This document shows positions 16,483 through 24,617 of a stretch of DNA of 28,396 bases, one piece after another. Position 1 is the first letter of the stretch, and every line of letters starts with the position of its first letter. Source of the stretch: Elusimicrobia bacterium RIFOXYB2_FULL_49_7 (GTDB lineage: Bacteria > Fibrobacterota > OXYB2-FULL-49-7); assembly GCA_001800515.1 (NCBI GenBank), contig MGVN01000181.1:1-28396 (forward strand). Direction: 5' to 3'. The position numbers and the translations under genes were made by a program. The notes under the pieces are model-generated. The model did no database searches. It saw only the letters and a list, made by a program, of their open reading frames with translations, and was not told the origin of the DNA.

Positions 16483-17127
16483 TTATCCCTGTTTGACTTT
16501 GACGCCACGCACCAATTTACCCACCAAATCAACCGCATCCGTCACATTCTCAAGATGTTCATACACTTCTTTGAACTTGATGATGTCCACGGGTTCGTGC
16601 TGACCGTCGAAAAGCTCGGCCATACTCCAATGGAAAAGATGGTCGCCCGTATTCTCCATGGAATGAAGCTTAACGACATGCGGCATCACATCCTCTTTCT
16701 TCTCAAGCGCCCGAAACAACTGGCGGAGTTCCAATGCCATCTCGAGCAACAGGTCGGCAAACTTACAGACATTGGCCGGCACCTTCCGAATATGATAAAT
16801 TTCAAATTTCTGGGTAATGCTGTTTAAAATGTCCATGGCCCGGTCCAGATTAATGGCAATCGTATGGATATCCTCACGATCAAGAGGCGTGATGAACGTC
16901 TTGTGGAGTTCATCTATCAAATGGTGTTCCGCCTCATCCCCTTTTTGTTCGCACTGTTTGATGGCCGCGGTCCTTTTTTTGAGCTCTTCCTCATCATATT
17001 TATGGATATTTTCCGTTAGGGTTTTAAATTGCTGGCAACCGTCTATAAAAATGGTGATCTGATCCTGAAGATAATGGAAAAACTTGGTCTCTCTGGGGAG
17101 CAAAATGTCTAACAGATTGAATTTCAT
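16483..17127 (-). CDS. DUF47 / PhoU-like partner of the PiT transporter
   Basis: 214 residues, all-helical, of the DUF47 (Pit accessory protein) family, which shares the PhoU fold. Characteristic stretches are AIKQCEQKGDEAEHHLIDEL near residue 54 and LHSMENTGDHLFHWSM near residue 154, with the conserved E-x-x-(A/G)-D metal ligands. It is thought to regulate the adjacent Pit transporter. It is the first gene of the unit DUF47-pit-phoB-phoR, with AAGGAAGG upstream of its ATG, and the shared element at 17174-17196 lies 47 bp upstream. Confidence 0.9.
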   Translation of the reverse strand: MKFNLLDILLPRETKFFHYLQDQITIFIDGCQQFKTLTENIHKYDEEELKKRTAAIKQCEQKGDEAEHHLIDELHKTFITPLDREDIHTIAINLDRAMDILNSITQKFEIYHIRKVPANVCKFADLLLEMALELRQLFRALEKKEDVMPHVVKLHSMENTGDHLFHWSMAELFDGQHEPVDIIKFKEVYEHLENVTDAVDLVGKLVRGVKVKQG

Positions 17128-17173
17128 GGCCTTCCTTGTTTTTAAGATGAAATTAATATTTCAATTTCATGAT

Positions 17174-17196
17174 AAAAATACCTTTTCCATATTACA
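17174..17196 (-). promoter_or_regulatory. Shared phosphate-operon upstream element (DUF47-pit-phoBR copy)
   Basis: Minus-strand TGTAATATGG, four variable bases, GGTATTTTT; the counterpart is at 12579-12601. Only the four middle bases differ (AAAA here, GTCC there). It lies 46 nt before the DUF47 ATG. The flanking sequences of the two copies are not similar, which argues for selection on this element rather than a recent duplication. Confidence 0.55.
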
Positions 17197-17232
17197 ACCG
17201 GATTACGATGGAGATACGAACGCATTGCCCGA

Positions 17233-17253
17233 GCGGTAGGAGAACCCTACCGC
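17233..17253 (-). terminator. Strong hairpin downstream of the outer-membrane protein gene
   Basis: GCGGTAGG (17233-17240) and CCTACCGC (17246-17253) form a perfect 8-bp GC-rich stem with a 5-nt loop, 16 bp past the stop codon of the gene ending at 17269. No T-run follows on the minus strand, so it is either a terminator lacking a U tail or an mRNA-stabilising hairpin. It also separates that unit from the start of the phosphate operon. Confidence 0.45.
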
Positions 17254-17268
17254 AGCCAAGACCAGACT

Positions 17269-18009
17269 CTAAAACTCCAGACCGTAACTGACCGTCAATC
17301 CGGCATAGAAGTCCGATTCAAAATCATCTCCCAAGGGTATTTGATAGAAAAAGATAGGCGCGATTTCCATGACCGTGGAATAAACCGGACTGATGGACAG
17401 ACCAATCACGGTTGCCGTGGCATCCCCTTCATTGGGAATGGCATAGCCCACCGTCCCGGCCAGACTGAGATTCAGATTCTCCCGGAGTTCCACATCATGG
17501 GAACCGCCCAATTCAAGGTATTGATACTGCAAACCATCCATACCATCCGTTGGTGAAATGAAATAGGTCAGATATGGTGACCCGACCATATCGACTGCCA
17601 GACCAAGCGAGAATTCATGGTCAACGGCTTCTTCTTCCACATCATAACTGACCGGATAAGTGTACAGATTATATCCGGCGGACAAAGCCAGTTTTTCACA
17701 ACAGGGTAAGGCCTTATCATAAGAAAAATAAAAATCCGCCTCTGCAAATCCGTTGTTTTCATCGTCTCCCAGATTCACATCGTTCCAGTTGCCCAAAGTA
17801 AAATCACCGTAAGAAGCTTCCACCGCCGGCTGAAGGGCCAAACCATCGTATGCTTTACCGCCGCGCCAGAGATAACGGTTTACGCCGGATAAAGAGAAAT
17901 TCAGACCAAAGCATTTGCCTTCCTCCGCAGCCAAAGCCGGCTCGGCATTTTCCTGAGCTATTACACAAAAGGGCGCAAATAATAAGAGGAACAAAAAGAA
18001 CGGTTTCAT
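17269..18009 (-). CDS. Outer-membrane beta-barrel protein, TorF-like putative porin family
   Basis: 246 residues. A signal peptide of about 18 residues ends at VIAQ. After a short acidic linker the protein shows alternating beta strands and the opening FSLSGVNRYLWRGGKAYDGLALQPAVEAS, typical of the TorF / gcw_chp family of putative outer-membrane proteins (a conserved RG followed by a buried QP), and it ends in Phe (VSYGLEF). Substrate and role are unknown. It lies 35 bp downstream of the PilZ gene on the same strand and could be the last gene of the kinase-PilZ unit; the hairpin at 17233-17253 follows. It is separated from the phosphate operon. Confidence 0.7.
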   Translation of the reverse strand: MKPFFLFLLLFAPFCVIAQENAEPALAAEEGKCFGLNFSLSGVNRYLWRGGKAYDGLALQPAVEASYGDFTLGNWNDVNLGDDENNGFAEADFYFSYDKALPCCEKLALSAGYNLYTYPVSYDVEEEAVDHEFSLGLAVDMVGSPYLTYFISPTDGMDGLQYQYLELGGSHDVELRENLNLSLAGTVGYAIPNEGDATATVIGLSISPVYSTVMEIAPIFFYQIPLGDDFESDFYAGLTVSYGLEF

Positions 18010-18044
18010 GTTTTCTCCCTGACGTAGAAGTATTTAACAGACAA

Positions 18045-18389
18045 TCAGTCGCCCAACCGGTATTCCAAAATCAATCGGGTTATCTCGAGCCGCTGTAGAT
18101 CCGAAAGGTCGATAAAACGAAAACCCATGGCAAGCTGATCCGGTTGTGTATCCGGCTTGACCCAGCGGCATTCTGCCAGGAGATCCAACGTCTGCGCACG
18201 TCCCGACTTTTCGGGCAGCATAATGCGGAGTGGAAAAAGCTCCCCAATCTCCAGCGCCGTTGAATGGACCAGCATCAGTCCTTCGTGGGTGAGATCCGCC
18301 AGGTGTCCGGCCAATATATCCGTATTTCGAATATACACCGGAAAATAATAAACCAATTGACGTCGCTTGAGGGTCCGTTTGTCCTTCAT
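18045..18389 (-). CDS. PilZ-domain protein, probable c-di-GMP receptor
   Basis: 114 residues, essentially a stand-alone PilZ domain. The arginine cluster RTLKRRQ (5-11) and the later DLTHEG (32-37, the D/NxSxxG motif with Thr for Ser) are the two c-di-GMP-contacting elements, and MGFRFIDLS near residue 92 is the usual C-terminal strand. Its start overlaps the stop of the CheA-like kinase by 4 nt, so the two are translationally coupled. The divergent diguanylate cyclase at 21150 is a plausible local source of the ligand. Ligand binding is inferred from motif retention. Confidence 0.82.
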   Translation of the reverse strand: MKDKRTLKRRQLVYYFPVYIRNTDILAGHLADLTHEGLMLVHSTALEIGELFPLRIMLPEKSGRAQTLDLLAECRWVKPDTQPDQLAMGFRFIDLSDLQRLEITRLILEYRLGD

Positions 18390-21055
18390 GCCGTTGTCTC
18401 GGTTAAGGTTAAATCCGTCGGAATACGAAGGGTAAAAGTGCTCCCCTGCCCCTTTTCGGAAGTAACAGAGACCTCTCCTTTAAGCTTTTCGCGTATCGAA
18501 TGAACCACCACATCCATGCCGACCCCCCGGCCCGATACATCGCTGACCTTATCCCGCGTGGAAAAACCGGCCTGGAAAATAAGCGCGTAACACTCCTCGC
18601 GCGACAGCGTTCGCGCCTTGGCCTCCGTGTAAAGTCCCACACGGACCGCTTTTTCACGCACCTTTTCACAATCGATTCCTCGACCGTCGTCGGCCAAAGT
18701 AATGACGATATCGCGGCCCTCATGACCAATGATCAGGTTAACGGTACCCGCCCCTTCCTTGCCCGCAATCATGCGGTCGGACATTTCCTCAATCCCGTGG
18801 TCAAACGCGTTGCGGATAAGATGAATGAGCGGCGTATTCAGTTCGTGGGCCACTTCCGCATTAATCGGCGTCTCCTCCCCTTCCACCCGGAAAACGGTTT
18901 CTTCCTTGTTGAGCCGTTTTTTCAGGTTGCTCACAATCTTCAGGGAACGGGCCAATCCTTTTTTGGCCGGCACGTTCTGGAGATGCCGAATCCGTTTCAG
19001 CATTTCGGTCTTGATCTTGAGAATGAGTTTTTCCTTCAGATCGCTCTGAATTTCCATGGACTCAATCTCCGCCTGGTATCGTTTCAGTTCGCTCAATGGA
19101 ATTTTCAGGAAAATACCGGCCTCCCGATCCACTTCATCACCCAATATTTTACGGGCACTCTCCACCACGCCCTCAAAGACGCTTTTCAGTTCCGCAATGG
19201 CGGATAAAAAGGCTTGGCGTTCGTCCGCCGTCATGGACGGAACCCCGGGCAGCGCAAAGGGCATCAAGGTCTCTTCCAGTTGCCCGGACAATTCCACAAT
19301 CTGGGACAACCCGAAACTGCCGGCCACTCCCTTGACCGTATGGACGCCCCGGCACATCTCCTGCAGGATATCCAAGGCCGGCTCTTCCGGCATAAGGGCG
19401 TTCCCCTGGAGTTCGACCTTATTCAGGATGTGACGTGTTTCCATGAGGAATTCCCGGAAAAGATCAGGATCCTCGGCAATGGCTTTGAGCTGGATGTTTT
19501 CACGGTGCGAACGGGCGACCTCTTCGGCCATCCGTTTTTCCTCGGTGATATCCTGAAAGACAACCAAAATATGATGAGTCCGTCCTGCTCCCCGGCGGAT
19601 GAGAAAATAGCGGAGGGATATCCAGCGCTCACCCAGCTCCTTGCTGAACAATTTGAGTTCCTCAAAAGGATTAAGCGAAGCCATGGTTTCTTCGCTGGTC
19701 AGCTCCTGTTTCAGCACATCCAAATAATCGGTCAGTTTGGCGCCTTCTTGTTCCCTGGGACCGGACAAATCAAGCGCCGCGGTAAACAGCATCCCGCTAA
19801 GATTATCCTGCTCCAGGACGCGGGCCGCAGCAGCCGAGAATTCGGGGTTAATGCAGTAATGTTCGTCCAAAGAAAGGAGTCCGGCGGGCAACGTGTTCAT
19901 GAGAAGACGCATCTCGGCATTGCGTGCCTGCATCTCATCATGGGTGGCTGACAGGGCGGCCAACATCTTATTAATAGAGGCGGACAGCCGGGTCAATTCA
20001 TCCGCCCCCTTGACCTCCACCCTCCCCTGAAAATCACCGGAATCGCCTATTTCCACGGTTTTAGCACTGAGATGGGCAACCCGCGAAATCACGGAACGAT
20101 TTAAAAGAAGAGTAATGACCGCCCCCAAAATAAGACCGGTCAGCAGGATGGAAATAATCAGGGCCAGCAGGGTATAGCGGACATGTTGATTCATTTGGGA
20201 AAGGGTCACTTTGCCCTGCTGATGGATATCCCGCAAAATATCAACCCGAAGGAGGAGGACCCGTTTTCCGTGCAAATCGCAGACGGACGTATAACCGGCA
20301 ATGGTATCTTCGGACAAGGGATTAATCAGAATGGGAGTGGTCTCTGTCAATACATGGTCCGCTTCCTTGAAATTCGAAGCCATGGCCGAATCATCCGCCC
20401 GCACACGCTGGATGGACAAATGGGTCACGCCCGCGAGCTCATCGAACTCCGCATCGTCAAGATATCGGGCAAAAATCAGGGTGCCGCGGATAGGACCGGT
20501 TCCATCACTCTTTACAATAGGACGCGATACCACCATGAGCGGGTTTTCGGGCAGCATGAGGATACCGGCCACTAAGCTGGTTTCCGCGGGAAGGTTAAAG
20601 AGAAAACTGCCCGAAATCAGATACGGCTTCAAACCGTCCGGAAGAGGAATTTCCTCACCGCTCTCCAAATCCGCAAACATGCTAAACGCCATCTGTGCGG
20701 TTGTATCCACCATCAGGATTCCATTTATTTTAAGCGCAGTCAGTGCGTCCACACCGAGATTTGAGGCGATATATTCCCGATTCCGGTTACGAATAAAACG
20801 GTAGGTATCATCCCACATGGCCCAGTCGGATGCCTTAACAGCTAACCCTTTGATACGCAAAGAGAGTGCATCCGATACTCGAGCAACATTTCGCTCCGCA
20901 CTGTTTCGTTCGATAACCGAGAACCCTTTTGTTAACTCATCGCCCACTTCACGAAACCCGCCCATCACAATCGTGCGAGTAACAAAATAAAGGAGCGTTA
21001 TCAATAATATTAATGTAACACTAATGATAAGGAGGGTTTTGGCGCGTAAACTCAT
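18386..21055 (-). CDS. Membrane-bound CheA-like histidine kinase (CHASE4-HAMP-PAS-HPt-HATPase)
   Basis: 889 residues. TM1 is at about 7-31. A periplasmic CHASE4-type sensor follows (SDWAMWDDTYRF at 76-87 is its hallmark), then TM2 about 293-318, HAMP about 318-370 and PAS about 380-505. An HPt domain holds the phospho-acceptor His572 in VHTVKGVAGSFG. The ATPase domain is CheA type: HLIRNAFDHGIE (745-756), DDGRGID (789-795), SGRGVGMDVV (841-850). The protein stops right after the ATPase domain, so the CheW-binding P5 domain of true CheA is absent, and there is no HisKA box. It is therefore probably a direct membrane sensor that phosphorylates its own HPt; no response regulator partner is adjacent. 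It overlaps the PilZ gene by 4 nt. Confidence 0.85.
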   Translation of the reverse strand: MSLRAKTLLIISVTLILLITLLYFVTRTIVMGGFREVGDELTKGFSVIERNSAERNVARVSDALSLRIKGLAVKASDWAMWDDTYRFIRNRNREYIASNLGVDALTALKINGILMVDTTAQMAFSMFADLESGEEIPLPDGLKPYLISGSFLFNLPAETSLVAGILMLPENPLMVVSRPIVKSDGTGPIRGTLIFARYLDDAEFDELAGVTHLSIQRVRADDSAMASNFKEADHVLTETTPILINPLSEDTIAGYTSVCDLHGKRVLLLRVDILRDIHQQGKVTLSQMNQHVRYTLLALIISILLTGLILGAVITLLLNRSVISRVAHLSAKTVEIGDSGDFQGRVEVKGADELTRLSASINKMLAALSATHDEMQARNAEMRLLMNTLPAGLLSLDEHYCINPEFSAAAARVLEQDNLSGMLFTAALDLSGPREQEGAKLTDYLDVLKQELTSEETMASLNPFEELKLFSKELGERWISLRYFLIRRGAGRTHHILVVFQDITEEKRMAEEVARSHRENIQLKAIAEDPDLFREFLMETRHILNKVELQGNALMPEEPALDILQEMCRGVHTVKGVAGSFGLSQIVELSGQLEETLMPFALPGVPSMTADERQAFLSAIAELKSVFEGVVESARKILGDEVDREAGIFLKIPLSELKRYQAEIESMEIQSDLKEKLILKIKTEMLKRIRHLQNVPAKKGLARSLKIVSNLKKRLNKEETVFRVEGEETPINAEVAHELNTPLIHLIRNAFDHGIEEMSDRMIAGKEGAGTVNLIIGHEGRDIVITLADDGRGIDCEKVREKAVRVGLYTEAKARTLSREECYALIFQAGFSTRDKVSDVSGRGVGMDVVVHSIREKLKGEVSVTSEKGQGSTFTLRIPTDLTLTETTA

Positions 21056-21149
21056 GGTATTAAAGATAAATAAACATTTTTGAAGAGGCCAAATGCAAAT
21101 TTATTTGCTCCATTCCATTATAAGATAGTAGTTTATCCATACTTCAATT

Positions 21150-22301
21150 ATGGATTTTAAAGAAACTAATTTTCCCCGGTTGTATCCGTTCTTCAGTATC
21201 GGATTCGGTTTTATTACCCTTTTTTGCGTTCTTTTCCTGCTCCTGAAACAAGGGTGGACATGGCCTCTTCTGTTTCTTGCCCTGCCCATGGCTTTAGCAG
21301 GTTTCTTTTTTGTCCTCTTCCTCCGTACCTCCGCACAGCAGCGTAAAGAGGTCGAAGGACTGAAACATCAATTGGTCCGATCTCAAATAATGGTCAAACG
21401 CAAGTCCCGTTTGGCCGACTATTTCGACCGTGTACTGAAGGATGCCGCGGACATCATCTTCACACTTGATATCGACGGTTATATTCTGAAATTTAACACC
21501 GGCGCAGAAACCATCCTGGGCTATAAACAACATGAGATTGTAGGCACCCCCTTTACCAACATGCTCTCCGACCCATCGGACGCTACCGCGGTCTTTGATC
21601 TGGTCCTTAAACATGACCGGGTACAAAACTTCGAACTGAAAATGCGCGCCCGGGACGGCCATATCGTGGAAGTCAGTCTATCGATCTCTGAAATGCGCGA
21701 TGAACGAAACCAAATCTTCGGCATGGTAGCAACCTGTAAAGATATTACGGAGCGCAAGCGACTCGAGCAGCAGCTTCTGGAACAGAACGCCAAGCTGGAA
21801 GAACTGGCCATTACGGACAACCTTTCGGGTCTGTATAATGTGCGCCACTTCCACCTTGAGATATCGAAGGCCTTTATCCGTCTTTCCCGTAAGCTCTACG
21901 CTGATTTCACCCTGCTTTTAGTGGATATCGACCATTTTAAAGAACTCAATGACACCCAAGGCCACCAGGCCGGTGATGAGGTCATTGAAAAGGTGGGCGA
22001 TATCACCAAAGGGTGCATCCGAAAAGAGCTCGACGCGGCCTTCCGATATGGGGGGGATGAATTCGTCGTCCTCCTGCTGGATACGACGCCGAATAAAAGC
22101 ATCGTGGTGGCCGAGCGTATTCTGGAACGGTTCAACCAGTATAAATTCGGCCGGACCTCCCTATCCATCGGTATTGCGGGTGTCCAGGAAAACGATAATG
22201 AGGAAACGCTTATCCACCGTGCGGATTCAGCCATGTATACGGCCAAACGGAACGGAGGAAACCGGTATCATATTGCAGAGAAGGAGACTCATGTCATCTA
22301 A
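21150..22301 (+). CDS. Membrane-anchored PAS-GGDEF diguanylate cyclase
   Basis: 383 residues. Two membrane segments (about 13-33 and 37-58), a coiled linker, a PAS domain (about 90-200, DITERKRLEQQ at its end) and a GGDEF domain (about 215-375) with intact RYGGDEF (299-305) and metal-binding Asp259/Asp261 in LLVDIDHFK. It should make c-di-GMP from two GTP. The inhibitory I-site RxxD is not kept: the equivalent positions read KELD, so product feedback may be weak. The ATG at 21150 has no ribosome-binding site but places TM1 at the N-terminus. It is divergent from the CheA-like kinase, and its 3' end overlaps the phosphohexomutase by 11 bp. Confidence 0.9.
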   Translation: MDFKETNFPRLYPFFSIGFGFITLFCVLFLLLKQGWTWPLLFLALPMALAGFFFVLFLRTSAQQRKEVEGLKHQLVRSQIMVKRKSRLADYFDRVLKDAADIIFTLDIDGYILKFNTGAETILGYKQHEIVGTPFTNMLSDPSDATAVFDLVLKHDRVQNFELKMRARDGHIVEVSLSISEMRDERNQIFGMVATCKDITERKRLEQQLLEQNAKLEELAITDNLSGLYNVRHFHLEISKAFIRLSRKLYADFTLLLVDIDHFKELNDTQGHQAGDEVIEKVGDITKGCIRKELDAAFRYGGDEFVVLLLDTTPNKSIVVAERILERFNQYKFGRTSLSIGIAGVQENDNEETLIHRADSAMYTAKRNGGNRYHIAEKETHVI

Positions 22302-23643
22302 ACTCATGGTTAGTGTGTCGGGCGTTCGGGGGATTGTGGGTGAGACCCTGACCCCGGAAGTGCTCATCAAATATTCCTCGGCCTTCGCCCGTTTCTGCCA
22401 GCATGGTACCATTGTGGTAGGCCGAGATTCCCGCGTGACCGGAGAGCTCATGAACTGCGCCGTGGCCACCGGACTGTTGGCCTCCGGATGTAAAGTCATC
22501 GACCTCGGCATATGCAGCACCCCCTCCATTCAACTCATGGTTCGTGAACTCTGCGCAGACGGCGGCCTGGCACTGACCGCTTCCCATAACGGCATTGAAT
22601 GGAACGCCCTGAAACTCATCTCCTCCCGCGGTTTCTTTCTGACCCGTGAGGATAATGTCAAATTCCAAGCCATTCTCCAGAAAGGCATATTCACCCGGGT
22701 CAAATGGGACAAGGTACGCAAGATCGAACGGGATGTGACAGCCAACCGGGTTTATCTGGACAAACTCCTTTCCCTGAACTATATCGATATCGAAGCGCTG
22801 CGTAAGCGGCGCTTCCGCGTGGCCCTGGATTGCGTCAACGGCGCAGGCGGTATTCTTTGCCCCCATTTGCTGCGCGAACTGGGCTGCGAAGTGGTGGAGG
22901 TCAACTGCGAACCGAGCGGTCTCTTTTCCCACGCACCGGAACCCATTCCGGCCAATCTCGGCGAACTTTGCCATGTTGTCAAGGAAACCCGCTCGGACAT
23001 CGGTTTTGCCGTGGATCCGGATGTGGATCGCCTCTCCGTGGTCTCGGAAAAAGGCGTCGCCATCGGCGAGGAATACACCCTGGCGCTCTGCGGTGATTTC
23101 ATTCTGCAGCGGAAAAAGGGAACCGTGGTGGTAAATCTCTCCACCTCACGGATGATTGAAGATATTGCGTCTGATCGCGGTTCCACTGTGGTGCGGGCGC
23201 CAGTCGGTGAAATCAATGTGACCACCGAACTCATCCGACGCGGCGCCATTTTCGGCGGAGAAGGCAACGGCGGGGTCATGCTGCCGGAAATCCACCCTTG
23301 CCGTGATGCGGCGGTTGGCATGGAACTGATTTTGCAGTCCCTTCTGGTCTCCAAAAAGAAACTCTCTCAACTGGCCGATTCGCTTCCCCAATACACCATT
23401 GAAAAAACAAAGATCAATATTGCCGGCATTGATGTGGAAAAGGCGCTTGCCCGTTTCAAAACAGCCTTTAAAAACGGTAACATTGACGAACGGGACGGCA
23501 TCCGGATCGATTTCGACAACAAGAGCTGGATTCAGCTCCGCAAATCCAATACCGAACCCATTATCCGGGTCATCGCAGAAGGCAAAAGCCCGAAAATCGT
23601 TGCTGATCTCCTGAAAAAATCCGCTGCCCTGATGAAACGGTGA
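22291..23643 (+). CDS. glmM: Phosphohexomutase (phosphoglucosamine / phosphomannomutase family)
   Basis: 450 residues, the normal length for the alpha-D-phosphohexomutase family. Phosphoserine loop TASHN with Ser98, metal-binding DPDVDR (242-247), sugar-recognition GEGNGG (323-328) and phosphate-binding RKSNTEP (417-423) are all present. The GEGNGG form of the specificity loop resembles GlmM-type enzymes of Bacteroidota and archaea more than classic phosphomannomutases (GEMSGH). So glucosamine-6-P to glucosamine-1-P for cell-wall and LPS precursors is my preferred role, with phosphomannomutase the alternative. I chose ATG 22291 (AAGGAG 4 nt upstream, protein begins at the conserved VSVSGVRGI) over an open frame extending to 21949. 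It overlaps the cyclase by 11 bp. Confidence 0.88.
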   Translation: MSSKLMVSVSGVRGIVGETLTPEVLIKYSSAFARFCQHGTIVVGRDSRVTGELMNCAVATGLLASGCKVIDLGICSTPSIQLMVRELCADGGLALTASHNGIEWNALKLISSRGFFLTREDNVKFQAILQKGIFTRVKWDKVRKIERDVTANRVYLDKLLSLNYIDIEALRKRRFRVALDCVNGAGGILCPHLLRELGCEVVEVNCEPSGLFSHAPEPIPANLGELCHVVKETRSDIGFAVDPDVDRLSVVSEKGVAIGEEYTLALCGDFILQRKKGTVVVNLSTSRMIEDIASDRGSTVVRAPVGEINVTTELIRRGAIFGGEGNGGVMLPEIHPCRDAAVGMELILQSLLVSKKKLSQLADSLPQYTIEKTKINIAGIDVEKALARFKTAFKNGNIDERDGIRIDFDNKSWIQLRKSNTEPIIRVIAEGKSPKIVADLLKKSAALMKR

Positions 23644-24533
23644 GCATCGAACGCGAACTCTCCTGGTCCTCTTCCCGGGTTGACATTTTTTCCCGTTGTC
23701 AACTCGAATATTACTTCACCTATTACCTAAGCCATGGCGGTTGGGAAAAAGGGGCGGATAAACGGGTACGCGACTGCTATCTCCTGAAACACACCAAAAA
23801 CCGTTACGCCTGGATGGGCGATCTGGTTCATCAAACCCTGGAACATTTTCTGAACCAGTGCCGCAAAGGAGAGCGGCTATCGCGGGAAGCCGTGATTGCA
23901 TTTGGCGATCAGCAGATGCGGCGCGAGTTCCGCGAATCGCGGGACCAACAATATCGTCTTTATCCGAACCGGTGCGTGGGACTGGTGGAGCATGAAAACA
24001 ACATGCCAGTCACGGATGAACAGTGGAAGCGGATTCATGAAAACCTGGTGACCTGTCTTGGCAATTTCTTTTACACCGACTTTTACAAAACCCGGATCAG
24101 CGAGACACTTAAACCGATATTCAAGATAGAAAGGCTGGAACATTTTTTCCTGGATAACATCAAGGTCTATGCCAAACCTGATGTGGCATTCAAGGAAGAA
24201 GACCGTCTCCATATTATCGACTGGAAGACCGGTGCAGCCCATGATGAACATGAGTTTCAGCTTTATTACTATGTCCTTTTCGGGGTCCACAAGCTTGGGT
24301 TTAACGCCGAACAAATTGATGCGGATATTATCTATCTCAAGGATAATACGCTGAAACAGGTGGAGATCCGTCCGGAGTATCTGGAAGGCGCCAAAGATCA
24401 TCTGAATCGCACTTTCGACAAGATGCGACTCTTTGATGAGGCGGTCCGACAAGGCTTACAGGAAGCGGAACTACCGGTCAGTTCATCGAAAAACACCTGT
24501 TGCCTCTGCCGTTTTCAGAAACTGTGCGGATAA
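23640..24533 (+). CDS. PD-(D/E)XK nuclease-family protein with Fe-S cluster cysteines
   Basis: 297 residues, start codon GTG at 23640 overlapping the TGA of the mutase gene (GTGA), so translationally coupled. The RecB/Cas4-type nuclease core is visible: Asp181 in AKPDVAF, IIDWKTG with Asp194 and Lys196, and Gln207 in EFQLYYYV. Cys20 near the N-terminus together with Cys287/288, Cys290 and Cys296 at the C-terminus matches the split [4Fe-4S] ligand pattern of AddB and Cas4 nucleases. No helicase domain and no cas genes are present, so this is a stand-alone nuclease of unknown pathway, probably in DNA repair. It is the last core gene before the cassette array. Confidence 0.87.
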   Translation: MSIERELSWSSSRVDIFSRCQLEYYFTYYLSHGGWEKGADKRVRDCYLLKHTKNRYAWMGDLVHQTLEHFLNQCRKGERLSREAVIAFGDQQMRREFRESRDQQYRLYPNRCVGLVEHENNMPVTDEQWKRIHENLVTCLGNFFYTDFYKTRISETLKPIFKIERLEHFFLDNIKVYAKPDVAFKEEDRLHIIDWKTGAAHDEHEFQLYYYVLFGVHKLGFNAEQIDADIIYLKDNTLKQVEIRPEYLEGAKDHLNRTFDKMRLFDEAVRQGLQEAELPVSSSKNTCCLCRFQKLCG

Positions 24534-24549
24534 TAGTTCCGGATTAATC

Positions 24550-24597
24550 GCACGCAATTAGCTGGCACTATTCTGTTCCTTATTTTATTGCGCGCCC
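24550..24597. repeat. Left inverted repeat flanking vapBC
   Basis: The 19-nt block at 24550-24568 is the reverse complement of 25309-25327 at 17 of 19 positions (shared core AGCTGGCAC), and GCGCGCCC at 24590-24597 is the exact reverse complement of 25292-25299. Order and orientation make a terminal-inverted-repeat pair of about 36-48 bp around vapBC. No attC-like site occurs between the nuclease gene and this repeat. Confidence 0.6.
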
Positions 24598-24617
24598 TTC
24601 ATCTTTTATAGACGTGT

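Noticed and set aside
21949..23643. Longer phosphohexomutase starting at 21949
   Set aside because: The extra 114 residues lie inside the GGDEF domain of the upstream gene; the ATG at 22291 has a good ribosome-binding site and starts at the conserved N-terminus.
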